Under the pieces are notes generated by a model. That model did not search any database. It saw nothing but the letters and a program-made list of their open reading frames with translations, and was not told where the DNA came from. Positions 8,667 to 16,874 of a DNA stretch of 64,000 nt are shown here, piece by piece. This stretch comes from JAIVGV01 sp031425275. GTDB taxonomy: Bacteria; Acidobacteriota; Blastocatellia; Pyrinomonadales; Pyrinomonadaceae. The translations under genes were made by a program, and so were the position numbers. The stretch lies in assembly GCA_031425275.1 (NCBI GenBank), contig JANPJA010000091.1, positions 62,001 to 126,000 of the forward strand, read 5' to 3'. Each line of letters opens with the position of its first letter. The stretch's first letter is position 1.

Positions 8667-10034
8667 CTAGGTGAAGAACGCGCTCACGTCCATGCCGACT
8701 TCCTTGGGATAGGATTCGACGGACGCGCCGTCGGGCTTGGTCGGGTCTAAGCCCGTGTAGGTCAGGATCGGGCTGCCGAAATCGACATACGGGACGAAGC
8801 GCTGCAAATCCGCCAGAAGCCCGCGGCCGGCCTCCAGCTTGTCCGCGTCGAACTCTTTTTCGCCGATGCTGTCGTAGAGCCGGAGGCGTTTGGTCACATA
8901 CGACAAGCCTTCGCTGAAGAGGGGGAGGCCCCTCGACGACAGCCCAAGGAAAACGTCGAGCGCCGCGTCGTGGTCGCCGAGCCGTGCCAGGTGTTCGCCG
9001 CGAATCGCAACGCCGTCGGGCAGCCAGGTGAACAAGTTCATCAGGTTCTCTGTCCAGTTGTGCAGGAGTTCGAGGCTCCCCAAGCGCAGCAGTGCGTAGG
9101 CACCGACGGCGGCCGCTATCGGTTCGCCCGCCTTGTCCCTGAGCAGCTCTTTCGCGTTCATGGCGGAAGACTGTGTGGCAGTGACGGCCTGTTCAAAAAG
9201 CGACTGCTCCTGGTAGCGCAGCAGCAGGTCTGCCACGTGATGGGCCAGTTGGACTTCCGGGTCGGCGATGCCGCCGGGGCCGCGCTTAAAGACCACCGAG
9301 CAGGTACTCTGCACCCACGCCGGCAGCGCGAAGTTGAGCGGGCGCGCGCCCTGTCTCAAGAACTGCGTGAGCAGCGGCAGGTTCTGGCCTTTGACCAGAA
9401 CCTGCACGACGGCCGGGTCCTGCCGCGGCGACGTCAGGAGGAAATCCGCCGGCTCCAGCGCACCCAACAGCACGTTGCCGGCGAAGACGCGGAGCCGCGG
9501 CTTGAGTTCGGCGGCACCCGCTCCGTGCGACTCGACCTCTTTCTCACCCCACCCCGACTCAAAGGTGGGCACGCGATCCGGCGCGAGTTCCGCCGCGAGT
9601 TCCGGCAGGATCGAGGACTTCTCGCCCCCCGCTGAGCGGTCCTTTAGGCCGCCGCGGATGTTGCCGCGTCGTCGCCTCGGCCTGATCTTCGAGTACTTGA
9701 GCGGCTCCTTGCGCGCGGGGGGCTTGGGGGCCGGGCGTTTCAAAAAGTAGTGGCTCAGCTCGTGGCTTTCGTGCGGCGACTCGTCCTCAGGTTCGGGCGA
9801 CAGGATGACCTTCTCCGTCTTGCCCTCGCCCACCTTCACGAAGTTCGACATCTCTTGCCCGGCCGGGAGCACGGCGACGACGAAGTAGTCGCCCGGCTCC
9901 ACCTCCAGCAGTTGCGACGAGAGGGTGCGCGCGACGAGCGACATGTTCGGCCGGCGCACCTCGACGGGCAGGTCGAGTCCTAGCAACTCATACGACTTGA
10001 AGTTCAGTTGGAATTCCAGCGCGCCGGGTTTCAC
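8667..10034 (-). CDS. unrecognised beta/helical protein between caspase and CHAT genes
   Basis: I do not recognise this 455-residue protein. The N-terminal ~85 residues look like a beta-sandwich (LEVEPGDYFVVAVLPAGQE, VGEGKTEKVIL). They are followed by a Pro/Arg-rich basic linker (KPPARKEP, IRPRRRRGNIRGG). The C-terminal ~270 residues are mainly helical (PLLTQFLRQG, HHVADLLLRYQEQSLFEQ, AYALLRLGSLELLHNW) and suggest a TPR/alpha-solenoid-like scaffold. GTG 10034 is chosen because it forms a GTGA overlap with the caspase stop; GTG 10055 is also open. The N-terminal pattern (PGDYFVVA) resembles the caspase protein C-terminus (PAGFYTFTA), so the two may share a beta module. Its position argues for an adaptor or substrate role; this is inference. 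Confidence 0.6.
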   Translation of the reverse strand: MKPGALEFQLNFKSYELLGLDLPVEVRRPNMSLVARTLSSQLLEVEPGDYFVVAVLPAGQEMSNFVKVGEGKTEKVILSPEPEDESPHESHELSHYFLKRPAPKPPARKEPLKYSKIRPRRRRGNIRGGLKDRSAGGEKSSILPELAAELAPDRVPTFESGWGEKEVESHGAGAAELKPRLRVFAGNVLLGALEPADFLLTSPRQDPAVVQVLVKGQNLPLLTQFLRQGARPLNFALPAWVQSTCSVVFKRGPGGIADPEVQLAHHVADLLLRYQEQSLFEQAVTATQSSAMNAKELLRDKAGEPIAAAVGAYALLRLGSLELLHNWTENLMNLFTWLPDGVAIRGEHLARLGDHDAALDVFLGLSSRGLPLFSEGLSYVTKRLRLYDSIGEKEFDADKLEAGRGLLADLQRFVPYVDFGSPILTYTGLDPTKPDGASVESYPKEVGMDVSAFFT

Positions 10035-11233
10035 GAGCTCACCTTCGCTTTCCACTCGCCGCGCGGTGGCGAGATTTTGAGCAGCCTGACGTAATCTTTG
10101 TAGTTCTGCGCGCCCGCACCCGTCACCTTGGCGGTGAAGGTGTAGAAGCCCGCAGGCAGGCTGTCTTCATACGGGTATGGTTGGAGCGGGGGCTTCAAGT
10201 CCCACACCGCGCCGGCAGCGTAGTCCTTGACCTCGATGGTGACGTAGGGCAGCGCGTCCTGAGGGTCTATTTCGAGGGCCACCGGCACCTTCGGCGGCTC
10301 TTTCATGTAGCAGATGATCTCGTCCTTCACGAGCCCGCCGGGTGCCCAATCCTGGGCCACCTTGTATTTCTTATTCAGCGCCTCGATCTGCGCGGGCAGT
10401 GCTTTCGCCAGCGAGTAGACGCTGACGCCCCAACGGGCGTCGCCCTGCGCGTTCTGCTCCATCGCCTCGCCGGCGGCCCCGTCTAGACACTGTAGCAGCG
10501 CCTCGCCGAAGAACGTGGTGCGGGCCTTGAGCGCCTTGGCCTCGGTGCCGGGGACGGCGGCGTAAAAGATCGGGGCCACGCGGTCGTCGCGCCCGCTCTT
10601 ATCGACGCCCCACACGTCCGGGACATTGAGCCACTCCAGGTTGTTGAACTCCTCCGGCACCATCCGGCAGGCGTCGACGAAGTAGAGTTGGCATTGCGCG
10701 ATCTTCTTCGAGGTGTCGGCCGGCGGGGCCATCCCGTTGAAGATGTTCTCCATGTCCACGGCCTTCGACAGCGGCCCCGTGAAGGGCTTGTTGAAGTCGT
10801 CCATCAGCATCACGGCGTCGCTCTTCTTCCGCTGGACGCCGTGGCCGGCGAAGTAGAAGAGCGTCATCTTCCGCTCGTCGCCGCCGGCGTCGTCGCGCCA
10901 GCCGTGGGCGGCGGCGGCGAAGTTGTCGTAGGAACAGGGGTCGGCCCCCGCCGCCGCCATCGCAGGCTCTTTCGCCAGCTCGGCCGCGGACGGCGAGATG
11001 AGGAGGCGGACAGTCACCAGCGGCAGCGGCATCCTGTCCTTGTTATCGAGGAGCCAGCGGTAAATCTTGTAGGCCGTGATGGCCGGCGAGGAGAGCTGTT
11101 GCAGCCCGAATCCCCTAGTGCCCGTCACGCCGCCGCCGTTCGGCAGGTGTTTATACAGGCTGACCCCGGCTATCAAGGCGTGAAGCCCCGGCTTGCCTTG
11201 AAGACTTTGGCGCTCATCGTAAACAAGCGTCAT
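10031..11233 (-). CDS. caspase-like (C14 family, metacaspase-type) cysteine protease
   Basis: The 400-residue protein has a caspase p20-like domain over residues ~15-260. It begins HALIAGVSLYKHLP; catalytic His131 is in FYFAGHGVQ and Cys189 in LYFVDACRM, each after a hydrophobic strand as expected. Downstream are PIFYAAVPGTEA and FFGEALLQCL, the substrate-pocket region. Residues ~315-395 form a separate beta-rich domain (VALEIDPQDALPYVTIEV, LPAGFYTFTAKVTG). No signal peptide is visible, so it should act in the cytoplasm. ATG 11233 has AAAGGA about 8 nt upstream and overlaps the stop of the small upstream gene by 4 bp (ATGA). Its own stop overlaps the next start by 4 bp. Family call is strong; substrate unknown, with the neighbouring multi-domain proteins as obvious candidates. 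Confidence 0.9.
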   Translation of the reverse strand: MTLVYDERQSLQGKPGLHALIAGVSLYKHLPNGGGVTGTRGFGLQQLSSPAITAYKIYRWLLDNKDRMPLPLVTVRLLISPSAAELAKEPAMAAAGADPCSYDNFAAAAHGWRDDAGGDERKMTLFYFAGHGVQRKKSDAVMLMDDFNKPFTGPLSKAVDMENIFNGMAPPADTSKKIAQCQLYFVDACRMVPEEFNNLEWLNVPDVWGVDKSGRDDRVAPIFYAAVPGTEAKALKARTTFFGEALLQCLDGAAGEAMEQNAQGDARWGVSVYSLAKALPAQIEALNKKYKVAQDWAPGGLVKDEIICYMKEPPKVPVALEIDPQDALPYVTIEVKDYAAGAVWDLKPPLQPYPYEDSLPAGFYTFTAKVTGAGAQNYKDYVRLLKISPPRGEWKAKVSS

Positions 11234-11544
11234 GACGTTGTTCCTTTCGGCTGAGTCGCGGGCGACGCGGGGTGGCGGTGCGCTGAAGTAAGTTGCGGCG
11301 CGGCGGGAGGACTCAAAGCTTCGCGCCCATCGCTGCCAGCATCGTTCGGCTTCGCGTTAGCCAGCACCATGAAGTCTGTGGCAAGGTCGAGGGCGTGACC
11401 GAGGTGGTCGGGGTTGAAGATGTTGAACTTCTTTTCCGGCACGGCTGGCCAGAGCGATTCCAGCTCGCCGACGGGTTCGGTCTTCAACCCCGACCTTGGA
11501 AGAAATACCTCCACGCGGCCCCCCATCCCGTTAATGGTGCTCAT
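11230..11544 (-). CDS. small hypothetical protein of the protease-nuclease operon
   Basis: A 104-residue protein with no domain I recognise. The first ~65 residues look folded (GGRVEVFLPRSGLKTEP, KFNIFNPDHLGHALDLATDFMVLANAK). The last ~40 are Ala/Pro/Ser-rich and probably disordered. ATG 11544 is preferred over TTG 11547 because GAAGGTGAA lies at suitable distance. The gene begins 18 bp after the NUC1 nuclease stop and its own stop overlaps the caspase start (ATGA), so it is embedded in the operon and very likely real. An inhibitor of the nuclease or caspase, or an adaptor, would fit its size and position; nothing in the sequence decides this. Confidence 0.65.
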   Translation of the reverse strand: MSTINGMGGRVEVFLPRSGLKTEPVGELESLWPAVPEKKFNIFNPDHLGHALDLATDFMVLANAKPNDAGSDGREALSPPAAPQLTSAHRHPASPATQPKGTTS

Positions 11545-11562
11545 CAATTCACCTTCGGGGTT

Positions 11563-12675
11563 TCAGATGCTGATGTCGCCGAACGAGGTGAGCGGGACGC
11601 GAACGTCGCCGCCGCCGCCGCCGTCGGACGGGCCCAGACCCTCCACCTCTTCCGTCCCGTCGCCTCGCTGTTTGAGGGCGTCGTGCTCTCCGAGGTACGA
11701 GAAGTCGAGCTTGGTCAGCTTGACGATCTCTTTGACGCTCACCTGATACTCGCCGGCGTCGAAAGTGGCTTCGAGGAGGTCGTTAATCATCTCGCCCTGT
11801 TCGAGCAGGTAGGCCGAGGCCGAGAGGCTGCCGTCCGGCCTGCGAAAGACGAGAATCTTCCAGAAGGAGAGCGGTACCTGAACGCCGTTCAACTCCGGGT
11901 CGGACTGTTTGAAGACTGGGCCTGTGAAGAGCGCCGCGCGGCGCCGCGCGGCCGTCGCCCCTTCGAGGACGAACTTTTCGATCCCCTGCCAGTGCTCGCC
12001 GCGGCGGTTGAAGTCGGCTTGCTGAGGGGAGCAGTTGGTGAAGTGGAAGGTGTCGTCGTTAGCCTTCTTCGCGTCCTCGAAAGAGTTCCCCCAGTTGGGG
12101 TCTTCGCGCCTGACGAGGTGGCCGCGGTCGATGTTCTCGTGCTTGTAGTGGCGCTCGCCCGTCTGTTCGAGAATGGGGATGCGCGGGTCGGGGTGCCACG
12201 TGTCGCGGTCGCCCTTAAACTCCTTGCGCACGATCTTGACCCAGCGCGCGCCATCGATGTTGCAAGCGGTGTAGAACGCCATTCGCCGCTTGCGGTTCAT
12301 GACGATGCTGAAGTGGTGGTAGAAGAGGACGGTCGGGTCGGCCCCAGTCCGCGTGAGGTTGCTTACCGCCGCGAACTTCCGTTGCGCGTCGTTGAGTACG
12401 GGAAGTGGCACGGGCACGCCGAGGAAGTCCGGGTCGTAGCCCTTCCGGTTCGAGTAGTCCGGGTCGATGCGGACGACTTCTTCGAGGTTTAGCTCGCCAC
12501 CGGTCGTCGCCGCCGGACGTTCTGCCTCAGGCCGCGGCTCCGCCACAGGTTCGGCGCGTACCTGCGGCGCGGCTTGGTCGTGCGATGGCTCGCCGAGTCG
12601 CACGGTGATGTAGAGGGGAACAGTCAGTTGAAGACTACCGGCGACGTTTAAGACTATGTTCTTCTTGTCCGGCAT
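11563..12675 (-). CDS. DNA/RNA non-specific endonuclease (NUC1 / NucA type)
   Basis: The 370-residue protein carries a NUC1-type nuclease domain over residues ~85-340. The signature NIDRGHLVRREDPNWG contains DRGH with catalytic His186. FTNCSPQQADFNRRGEHWQGIE supplies the expected metal-binding Asn223 and helix. The domain is preceded by a ~30-residue module (GSLQLTVPLYITVRLG, residues 13-28) and a Pro/Ala/Glu-rich linker. Almost the same module sits before the nuclease domain of the upstream protease-nuclease. No secretion signal is visible, so the enzyme should act inside the cell, unlike typical secreted NucA proteins. It starts 36 bp after the upstream gene. Cytosolic nucleic-acid degradation after proteolytic activation is a reasonable inference. 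Confidence 0.9.
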   Translation of the reverse strand: MPDKKNIVLNVAGSLQLTVPLYITVRLGEPSHDQAAPQVRAEPVAEPRPEAERPAATTGGELNLEEVVRIDPDYSNRKGYDPDFLGVPVPLPVLNDAQRKFAAVSNLTRTGADPTVLFYHHFSIVMNRKRRMAFYTACNIDGARWVKIVRKEFKGDRDTWHPDPRIPILEQTGERHYKHENIDRGHLVRREDPNWGNSFEDAKKANDDTFHFTNCSPQQADFNRRGEHWQGIEKFVLEGATAARRRAALFTGPVFKQSDPELNGVQVPLSFWKILVFRRPDGSLSASAYLLEQGEMINDLLEATFDAGEYQVSVKEIVKLTKLDFSYLGEHDALKQRGDGTEEVEGLGPSDGGGGGDVRVPLTSFGDISI

Positions 12676-12711
12676 GGCTCTGGCTTCTGTCGCGCGGGGG
12701 CGCGTGGTGAT

Positions 12712-15117
12712 TTACTGACGGCCGTTTGGAGGCGATTGCCGCTTTGCGCCGCGGTTCAGGCCGCGTGAGAAGTTGATTCGGCCCGCGACCTCGGCGAAAT
12801 CGATCAGGGGGTTGCGGTTCCCCTGCACGCGGTAGATGGCAGCGTTGCGGTGACGCTCGTACTCGCCCGCCGCTTCGCTCGCGTGCCAGGCGAGCAGCGT
12901 GTCGATGCGCCTCGCCTGCAACTCGCTCGACACGTCGTCGACGAGGCCGGGATAGCGCAGAAGGAAATAAAGCGTTGCGCGCGCCGCCGGCCCCTTGCCG
13001 CGGACTGGCTCGAACTTGTCGGCCTCCTTGCGCCCGCATCCCTGCATGAGGCTTTCGTTGAAGTCCTCGAAGTCCCAAAAGGGCACGTTGCCGCGGAAAC
13101 CGTTGCAGGCGTATTGACATGTGAACAGATGGTGCAGGTCGCCCTTAGGCGTCGCGGAGTTCGGCCCGCGGAACCAACTCTGCGGCACGACGTGCTCGCA
13201 GTTGAATGCGGGACCAGCCTCCAGCAATGACAGCGCGTCTTCGAAGGTCGCCTCGTTCGCCAGCAGCATCTCCCTGCGCGCGTCGAATTCCGCCTCGATT
13301 TCAAAAGCCTCCTCAATGACTCCGGCCGGCTCGTACACCTCGCCCGTGTAGAGGCTGCGGAGCTTGCGGTCCGGGTGGATGTCTACCCAGTGGTAGAGGT
13401 GCCTCGCAGGTCTGTAGGGCAGCTTGTTCTCGTGGGTACGCCCTAGCAGCTCGCTCAAGGCGTCGTAGAGCGCGTCGGGCCCGGCAGCCCCCGACAGGTC
13501 TATGCCCTCGTAGTAAGTCTCGCGCTCGGCCGCGTCCGTCTCCGAGTCATAGTAGGGGCGCTCGGCCGCCTCCTCCAATTCGCGCAGCGCGCCCGCGCGC
13601 GCGCGCTCACGCCGCCCATCGTGGTCGTTGACTTTCGGGGCAGCCGTCTGCCCGGCCGGAGCCGCGGGACCTTCGACCGTAGGCGCGGCCGGCGCGTTCG
13701 TCGCGGCCACTTCTAGTATGCCGAGGCTCAGAGTGATTTGCAGCGGGACGGTGATGGTCACTGAGCCGTCTGGGCTCGTCGCGGCGACGGGCGCGATGAT
13801 TTTATCGGCGGGCCGAGGCTTTGCCGTCGTCTCGCCCGCTGTGCTTAGCCCGGACGCTTGCGGCAAAGGCTTCTCGGCCGGCGGGCGGAGGGGCGACTGC
13901 AACGTCTTCACCACGCCGCCCGCACCCTCTTCCCGCGGCGTCGGCGAGTCTGGGGCACCGCCTGCGACGACGATCGCGCCCTGTTTCGGCGGGTTGAGCA
14001 GTTCGTCAAGAAGTGCCTGAGCCTCGGGCTTGAGCGTAGGGCGGGCCTCGCTCGCCTTCTTGACGATGTGCGAGACGCGTGCGCCTTCGTTGCCGAGCCA
14101 GTCGATGGCGAGTTCACCCATGTCCTTCGTCCACTCCCCGCCTTTTTTGGTGAGAATCTTTTTCGTCACGGGGTCGCGGCGCGGCCAGCCGGAGTGGTGC
14201 AGGCCAACCACCTCCCAGCGGTTGTTGAAGAGCGGCGCGCCCGACGAGCCCGGCAGCGTGTCGGCCTGATAGTGCAGCCACTCGGGCGTGTCATCCGGTA
14301 TGTCGAGCACGCGGTTGTCCTGAAGCACCACCTGCTTGTGCATCCCGCTCGGGTGCTGGATGATGTTAATGACCTCGCCGACGGCGATCTTGCCCGGCGA
14401 AGGATCGAGCGGATTGAAACCGTATCCGAAGAGGCGTGCGTTCGCCGGCTGCGCCGCCTCCTCCCTGACAGCCACGAGCGTAAAGTCGAGGGTTTTGTCC
14501 GTCAGGAAGAGGGCGTCCGGGTCGAAAGCGAATGTGACGGTTGGCCGCGGATTGCCGTCGGCATCGTCTTCGTGGTCGAAGACGACGCGGCTGCCGCGCG
14601 CCCAGCCGATGTCGCGCAGTACGTGGTTGTTTGTCAGGAACAGGCGGCTTGTGACCATTGACCCGCTCCCGGAGCCGCTCCTGCCCTCGGGGGTGCGAAT
14701 CTCGACGCGCCCGACGCAACGGGCGGCACGCTTGCCCAGATCGAAAAAGCTGACCCCCAGAAAGTTCTCGCCGTTGATGATTCGTTCCAGCAGCTCGTCG
14801 TCGAGTACGGAGTCAGCGCCGGTGCCGAGAGATTCGACGAGGTCGTCGCCGCGGCTTTCGAGTTCGCGCCTCGTCACGGGGTCTTGCGTCACGCGCTCGA
14901 CTCGCGCACGCAGGCGCGCCTGAGTGTCGAGCCTGCCGTATTGCCCCTCCTTAAGATTCCGCTTCGTCTCCTCGCGCTTCGCCTCCCCCGCCTTGAGGCG
15001 TTCCTCGGCCGGCCCCAAAACCTCTTCCGGCAACGGCGATGCATCGCCGACCGGCGAGTCACCGGGGATCGCGCCCGTCGCCCGTCCGCCCGGTTGATTA
15101 TCCTTATCTGCTGACAT
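12712..15117 (-). CDS. trypsin-like serine protease fused to an EndoI-type nuclease
   Basis: The 801-residue protein is the first gene of the operon. After a charged helical N-terminus (~30-110) comes a chymotrypsin-fold protease with His165 (LTNNHVL), Asp211 (LDFTLV) and Ser292 (PGSSGAPLF). A Pro/Ala-rich linker follows. Residues ~449-465 carry the motif GSVTITVPLQITLSLG. The C-terminal ~260 residues match bacterial endonuclease I: CEHVVPQSWF (His642), GDLHHLF, RGNVPFWDF and GNRNPLIDF. There is no signal peptide. ATG 15117 is chosen over GTG 15168 because the extra 17 residues look non-conserved and the GTG has no spaced ribosome site. A protease and a nuclease in one chain, joined by a linker that another protease could cut, fits a zymogen-like effector. 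Confidence 0.9.
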   Translation of the reverse strand: MSADKDNQPGGRATGAIPGDSPVGDASPLPEEVLGPAEERLKAGEAKREETKRNLKEGQYGRLDTQARLRARVERVTQDPVTRRELESRGDDLVESLGTGADSVLDDELLERIINGENFLGVSFFDLGKRAARCVGRVEIRTPEGRSGSGSGSMVTSRLFLTNNHVLRDIGWARGSRVVFDHEDDADGNPRPTVTFAFDPDALFLTDKTLDFTLVAVREEAAQPANARLFGYGFNPLDPSPGKIAVGEVINIIQHPSGMHKQVVLQDNRVLDIPDDTPEWLHYQADTLPGSSGAPLFNNRWEVVGLHHSGWPRRDPVTKKILTKKGGEWTKDMGELAIDWLGNEGARVSHIVKKASEARPTLKPEAQALLDELLNPPKQGAIVVAGGAPDSPTPREEGAGGVVKTLQSPLRPPAEKPLPQASGLSTAGETTAKPRPADKIIAPVAATSPDGSVTITVPLQITLSLGILEVAATNAPAAPTVEGPAAPAGQTAAPKVNDHDGRRERARAGALRELEEAAERPYYDSETDAAERETYYEGIDLSGAAGPDALYDALSELLGRTHENKLPYRPARHLYHWVDIHPDRKLRSLYTGEVYEPAGVIEEAFEIEAEFDARREMLLANEATFEDALSLLEAGPAFNCEHVVPQSWFRGPNSATPKGDLHHLFTCQYACNGFRGNVPFWDFEDFNESLMQGCGRKEADKFEPVRGKGPAARATLYFLLRYPGLVDDVSSELQARRIDTLLAWHASEAAGEYERHRNAAIYRVQGNRNPLIDFAEVAGRINFSRGLNRGAKRQSPPNGRQ

Positions 15118-15557
15118 GGCTTCTACTTCGCCGCGCTTCGTGACGACTTCTTCGGGAGAGCAACACACCTCACAGGGTTAAATGCAACCGTCCCGCAATT
15201 GTTTCATTGGAATGAAAAACGGCGGTCACATTGACTAGCCCTATAGCGAACCGCCCGGTATCAATCTGCCTGCTTGACATCCCTATGTGTTCGGATTCGG
15301 CCTGAGGAGGACGAGGCACTTATCGGCCGTGCGGACTGGGAGCAAAGCAGACGGCGCAGGCATGCCAAGCTTGCTGGGAGTGAACGACGAACCCCGTGAC
15401 GTGAGCGACGCTGCTTTTAGAACGTCGGCACTTTATTATTGTGACATATGCGTGTCAAGACTTTGCCTCCATCCGGGATTGTCTAAATCAGCAATAGACC
15501 TCTTGCGAAAGTGATTAGCCGAGGCCGAGTCCATAGCGCACCACCTACATTTCTTTA
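15118..15557. other. leader and promoter region of the operon, ending at the IS element
   Basis: About 440 bp without a convincing gene. An open frame at 15287-15514 (plus) has no recognisable content. The region is AT-richer than the operon and contains the candidate promoter/operator listed at 15430-15458. Confidence 0.45.
15430..15458 (-). promoter_or_regulatory. candidate promoter with an overlapping TGACA-N6-TGTCA inverted repeat
   Basis: On the minus strand a perfect -35 TTGACA (15458-15453) is followed after 17 bp by TAAAGT (15435-15430, 4 of 6 matches). An inverted repeat TGACA-N6-TGTCA (15442-15457) overlaps the -35 and could be a repressor or activator site. It would drive the seven-gene operon with a leader of about 300 nt. 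Confidence 0.35.
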
Positions 15558-16293
15558 GGGTCATGACTAGATAACGGCGATTGAATCGGCGTTAAACTAA
15601 GTCATGGCAGTCAGTTCCAAGCAGCTTGTCCGCGCACGGATTTCTCGCGCTAAATTCCGGCAGTTGCTCAAGCTCTTTGCGCTCGATTTGACGGCCACGC
15701 AGGTCGCCGCGCTGACGGCCTTGAACCGCAATACGGTCAACCGCTACTTGCGCTTGATCCGGCAAGCGGTCTCCGCCTACTGTGAGCGCGAGTCGCCTTT
15801 TGGCGGCGAGGTCGAACTCGATGAAAGCTACTTCGGAGCGCGCCGGGTGCGCGGCAAGAGGGGGCGCGGCGCACGAGGCGAGACTATTGTCTTCGGCATC
15901 TACAAGCGCAATGGCCGCGTGTTCACCGAAATCGTCCCGAACTGCACGAAAGCCCTGTTGCAAGCCATTATTCGTGGCCGGGTCGAGCTTTCGGCGACGA
16001 TTCACACGGACGGCTTTCGCTCCTACGACGGCATTGTTCACATGGGCTACCAGAAGCATTACCGAGTCCGGCATCACCGCGATGAGTTCGTGCGCGGCAA
16101 CAGCCATATCAACGACATCGAGGGCTTCTGGGGCATCGCTAAAACGCGACTCGTCAAGTTCAAGGGGATGCGCCGCTCGACCTATTACCTGCATCTCAAG
16201 GAGTGTGAGTTCAGGTTCAATCATCGCGATGAAAACCTCTATCAACTCCTGCTGAAAATCACTAGATCAGCCTTCGTTATCTAGTCATGACCC
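15558..16293 (+). mobile_element. IS1595-family insertion sequence, intact, 736 bp
   Basis: The element is bounded by a perfect 19-bp terminal inverted repeat (GGGTCATGACTAGATAACG at 15558-15576, its complement at 16275-16293) and contains one uninterrupted transposase gene. The flanking 8 bp (TTTCTTTA left, TCAAAAAA right) do not match, so I see no target-site duplication, although this family normally makes 8-bp ones. That suggests an old insertion, a deletion at one side, or recombination between copies. Confidence 0.9.
15604..16284 (+). CDS. IS1595/IS1016-type transposase
   Basis: A 226-residue transposase that fills the insertion sequence. It has an N-terminal helix-turn-helix region (TATQVAALTALNRNTVNRYL). 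The catalytic acidic residues are Asp73 (VELDESYFG), Asp136 (IHTDGFRSYDG) and Glu173 (HINDIEGFWGIAKTRL), the spacing and context of the ISXO2-like transposase domain. Length is normal for the IS1016 subgroup, which lacks the longer zinc-ribbon N-terminus. No frameshift or stop is present, so it is probably functional. The stop codon overlaps the right inverted repeat. Confidence 0.92.
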   Translation: MAVSSKQLVRARISRAKFRQLLKLFALDLTATQVAALTALNRNTVNRYLRLIRQAVSAYCERESPFGGEVELDESYFGARRVRGKRGRGARGETIVFGIYKRNGRVFTEIVPNCTKALLQAIIRGRVELSATIHTDGFRSYDGIVHMGYQKHYRVRHHRDEFVRGNSHINDIEGFWGIAKTRLVKFKGMRRSTYYLHLKECEFRFNHRDENLYQLLLKITRSAFVI

Positions 16294-16489
16294 TCAAAAA
16301 ATGTAATCGGGCGAGCGCGATCGGTTCGACGATTTCTTCACTCAGGTCTTCAGCACCCCATGCGAAGTGGCTGCGGAATATGACGATCACGTCACCGAGT
16401 CCGCGCAGCTCTGCGTTCGTATAGTGTTCAAGGTCTCGATGCATAAGGGTTGTAGACCATGCCAGCGCAGGCGGGACGACTGCGGGTCG

Positions 16490-16771
16490 GGGACGCACGC
16501 CTTCGCCTGCAAAGACCACCGGCTCAGGAAAATCTTCGGGCGCGTCTCGGAGGCGTGCAAAATCCCCCGGGGTCAGAACACACCCGGCTCATGTGTATTC
16601 CACGACGTCAGGCACACGGCCCTTGACCAACCTTTTAGCCCACAACTGTGATCTCGCGACCGTCAGTAAAGAATGGGCAGATCACAGCAGCATCGCCGAG
16701 ACCAGCCGCTACCTGCACCCCACGCTCCGCAGCCGGCAGCTGGCGACCGAAGCATCCAACAGCATCATCGC
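16490..16771 (+). pseudogene. tyrosine recombinase (integrase) remnant, frameshifted
   Basis: Only the C-terminal catalytic part survives. One frame encodes FGRVSEACKIPRG...FHDVRHTA (the HxxR box, around 16600-16618). The matching continuation LTNLLAHNCDLATVSKEW...HSSIAETSRYLHP, with the catalytic Tyr of RYLHP, is in a different frame starting near 16620, so a frameshift separates them. The usual LGHSS is degraded to ADHSS. The N-terminal domain is missing, perhaps removed when the adjacent IS inserted. It lies immediately beyond the 3' end of tRNA-Leu, the standard place for an island integrase. Boundaries are approximate. Confidence 0.75.
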
Positions 16772-16874
16772 GCTGGCGTCGCGGGAGGATGGAGTCCAGT
16801 TTCCGTCCACCACGGGTGCTGATAGTCCACTTAGTGCACACGGTACGAAACCCCGAAAACCAAGAAAGCTCAAT

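Noticed and set aside
15592..16245. 217-codon minus-strand frame inside the IS
   Set aside because: Antisense to the transposase, which has the complete catalytic triad on the plus strand.
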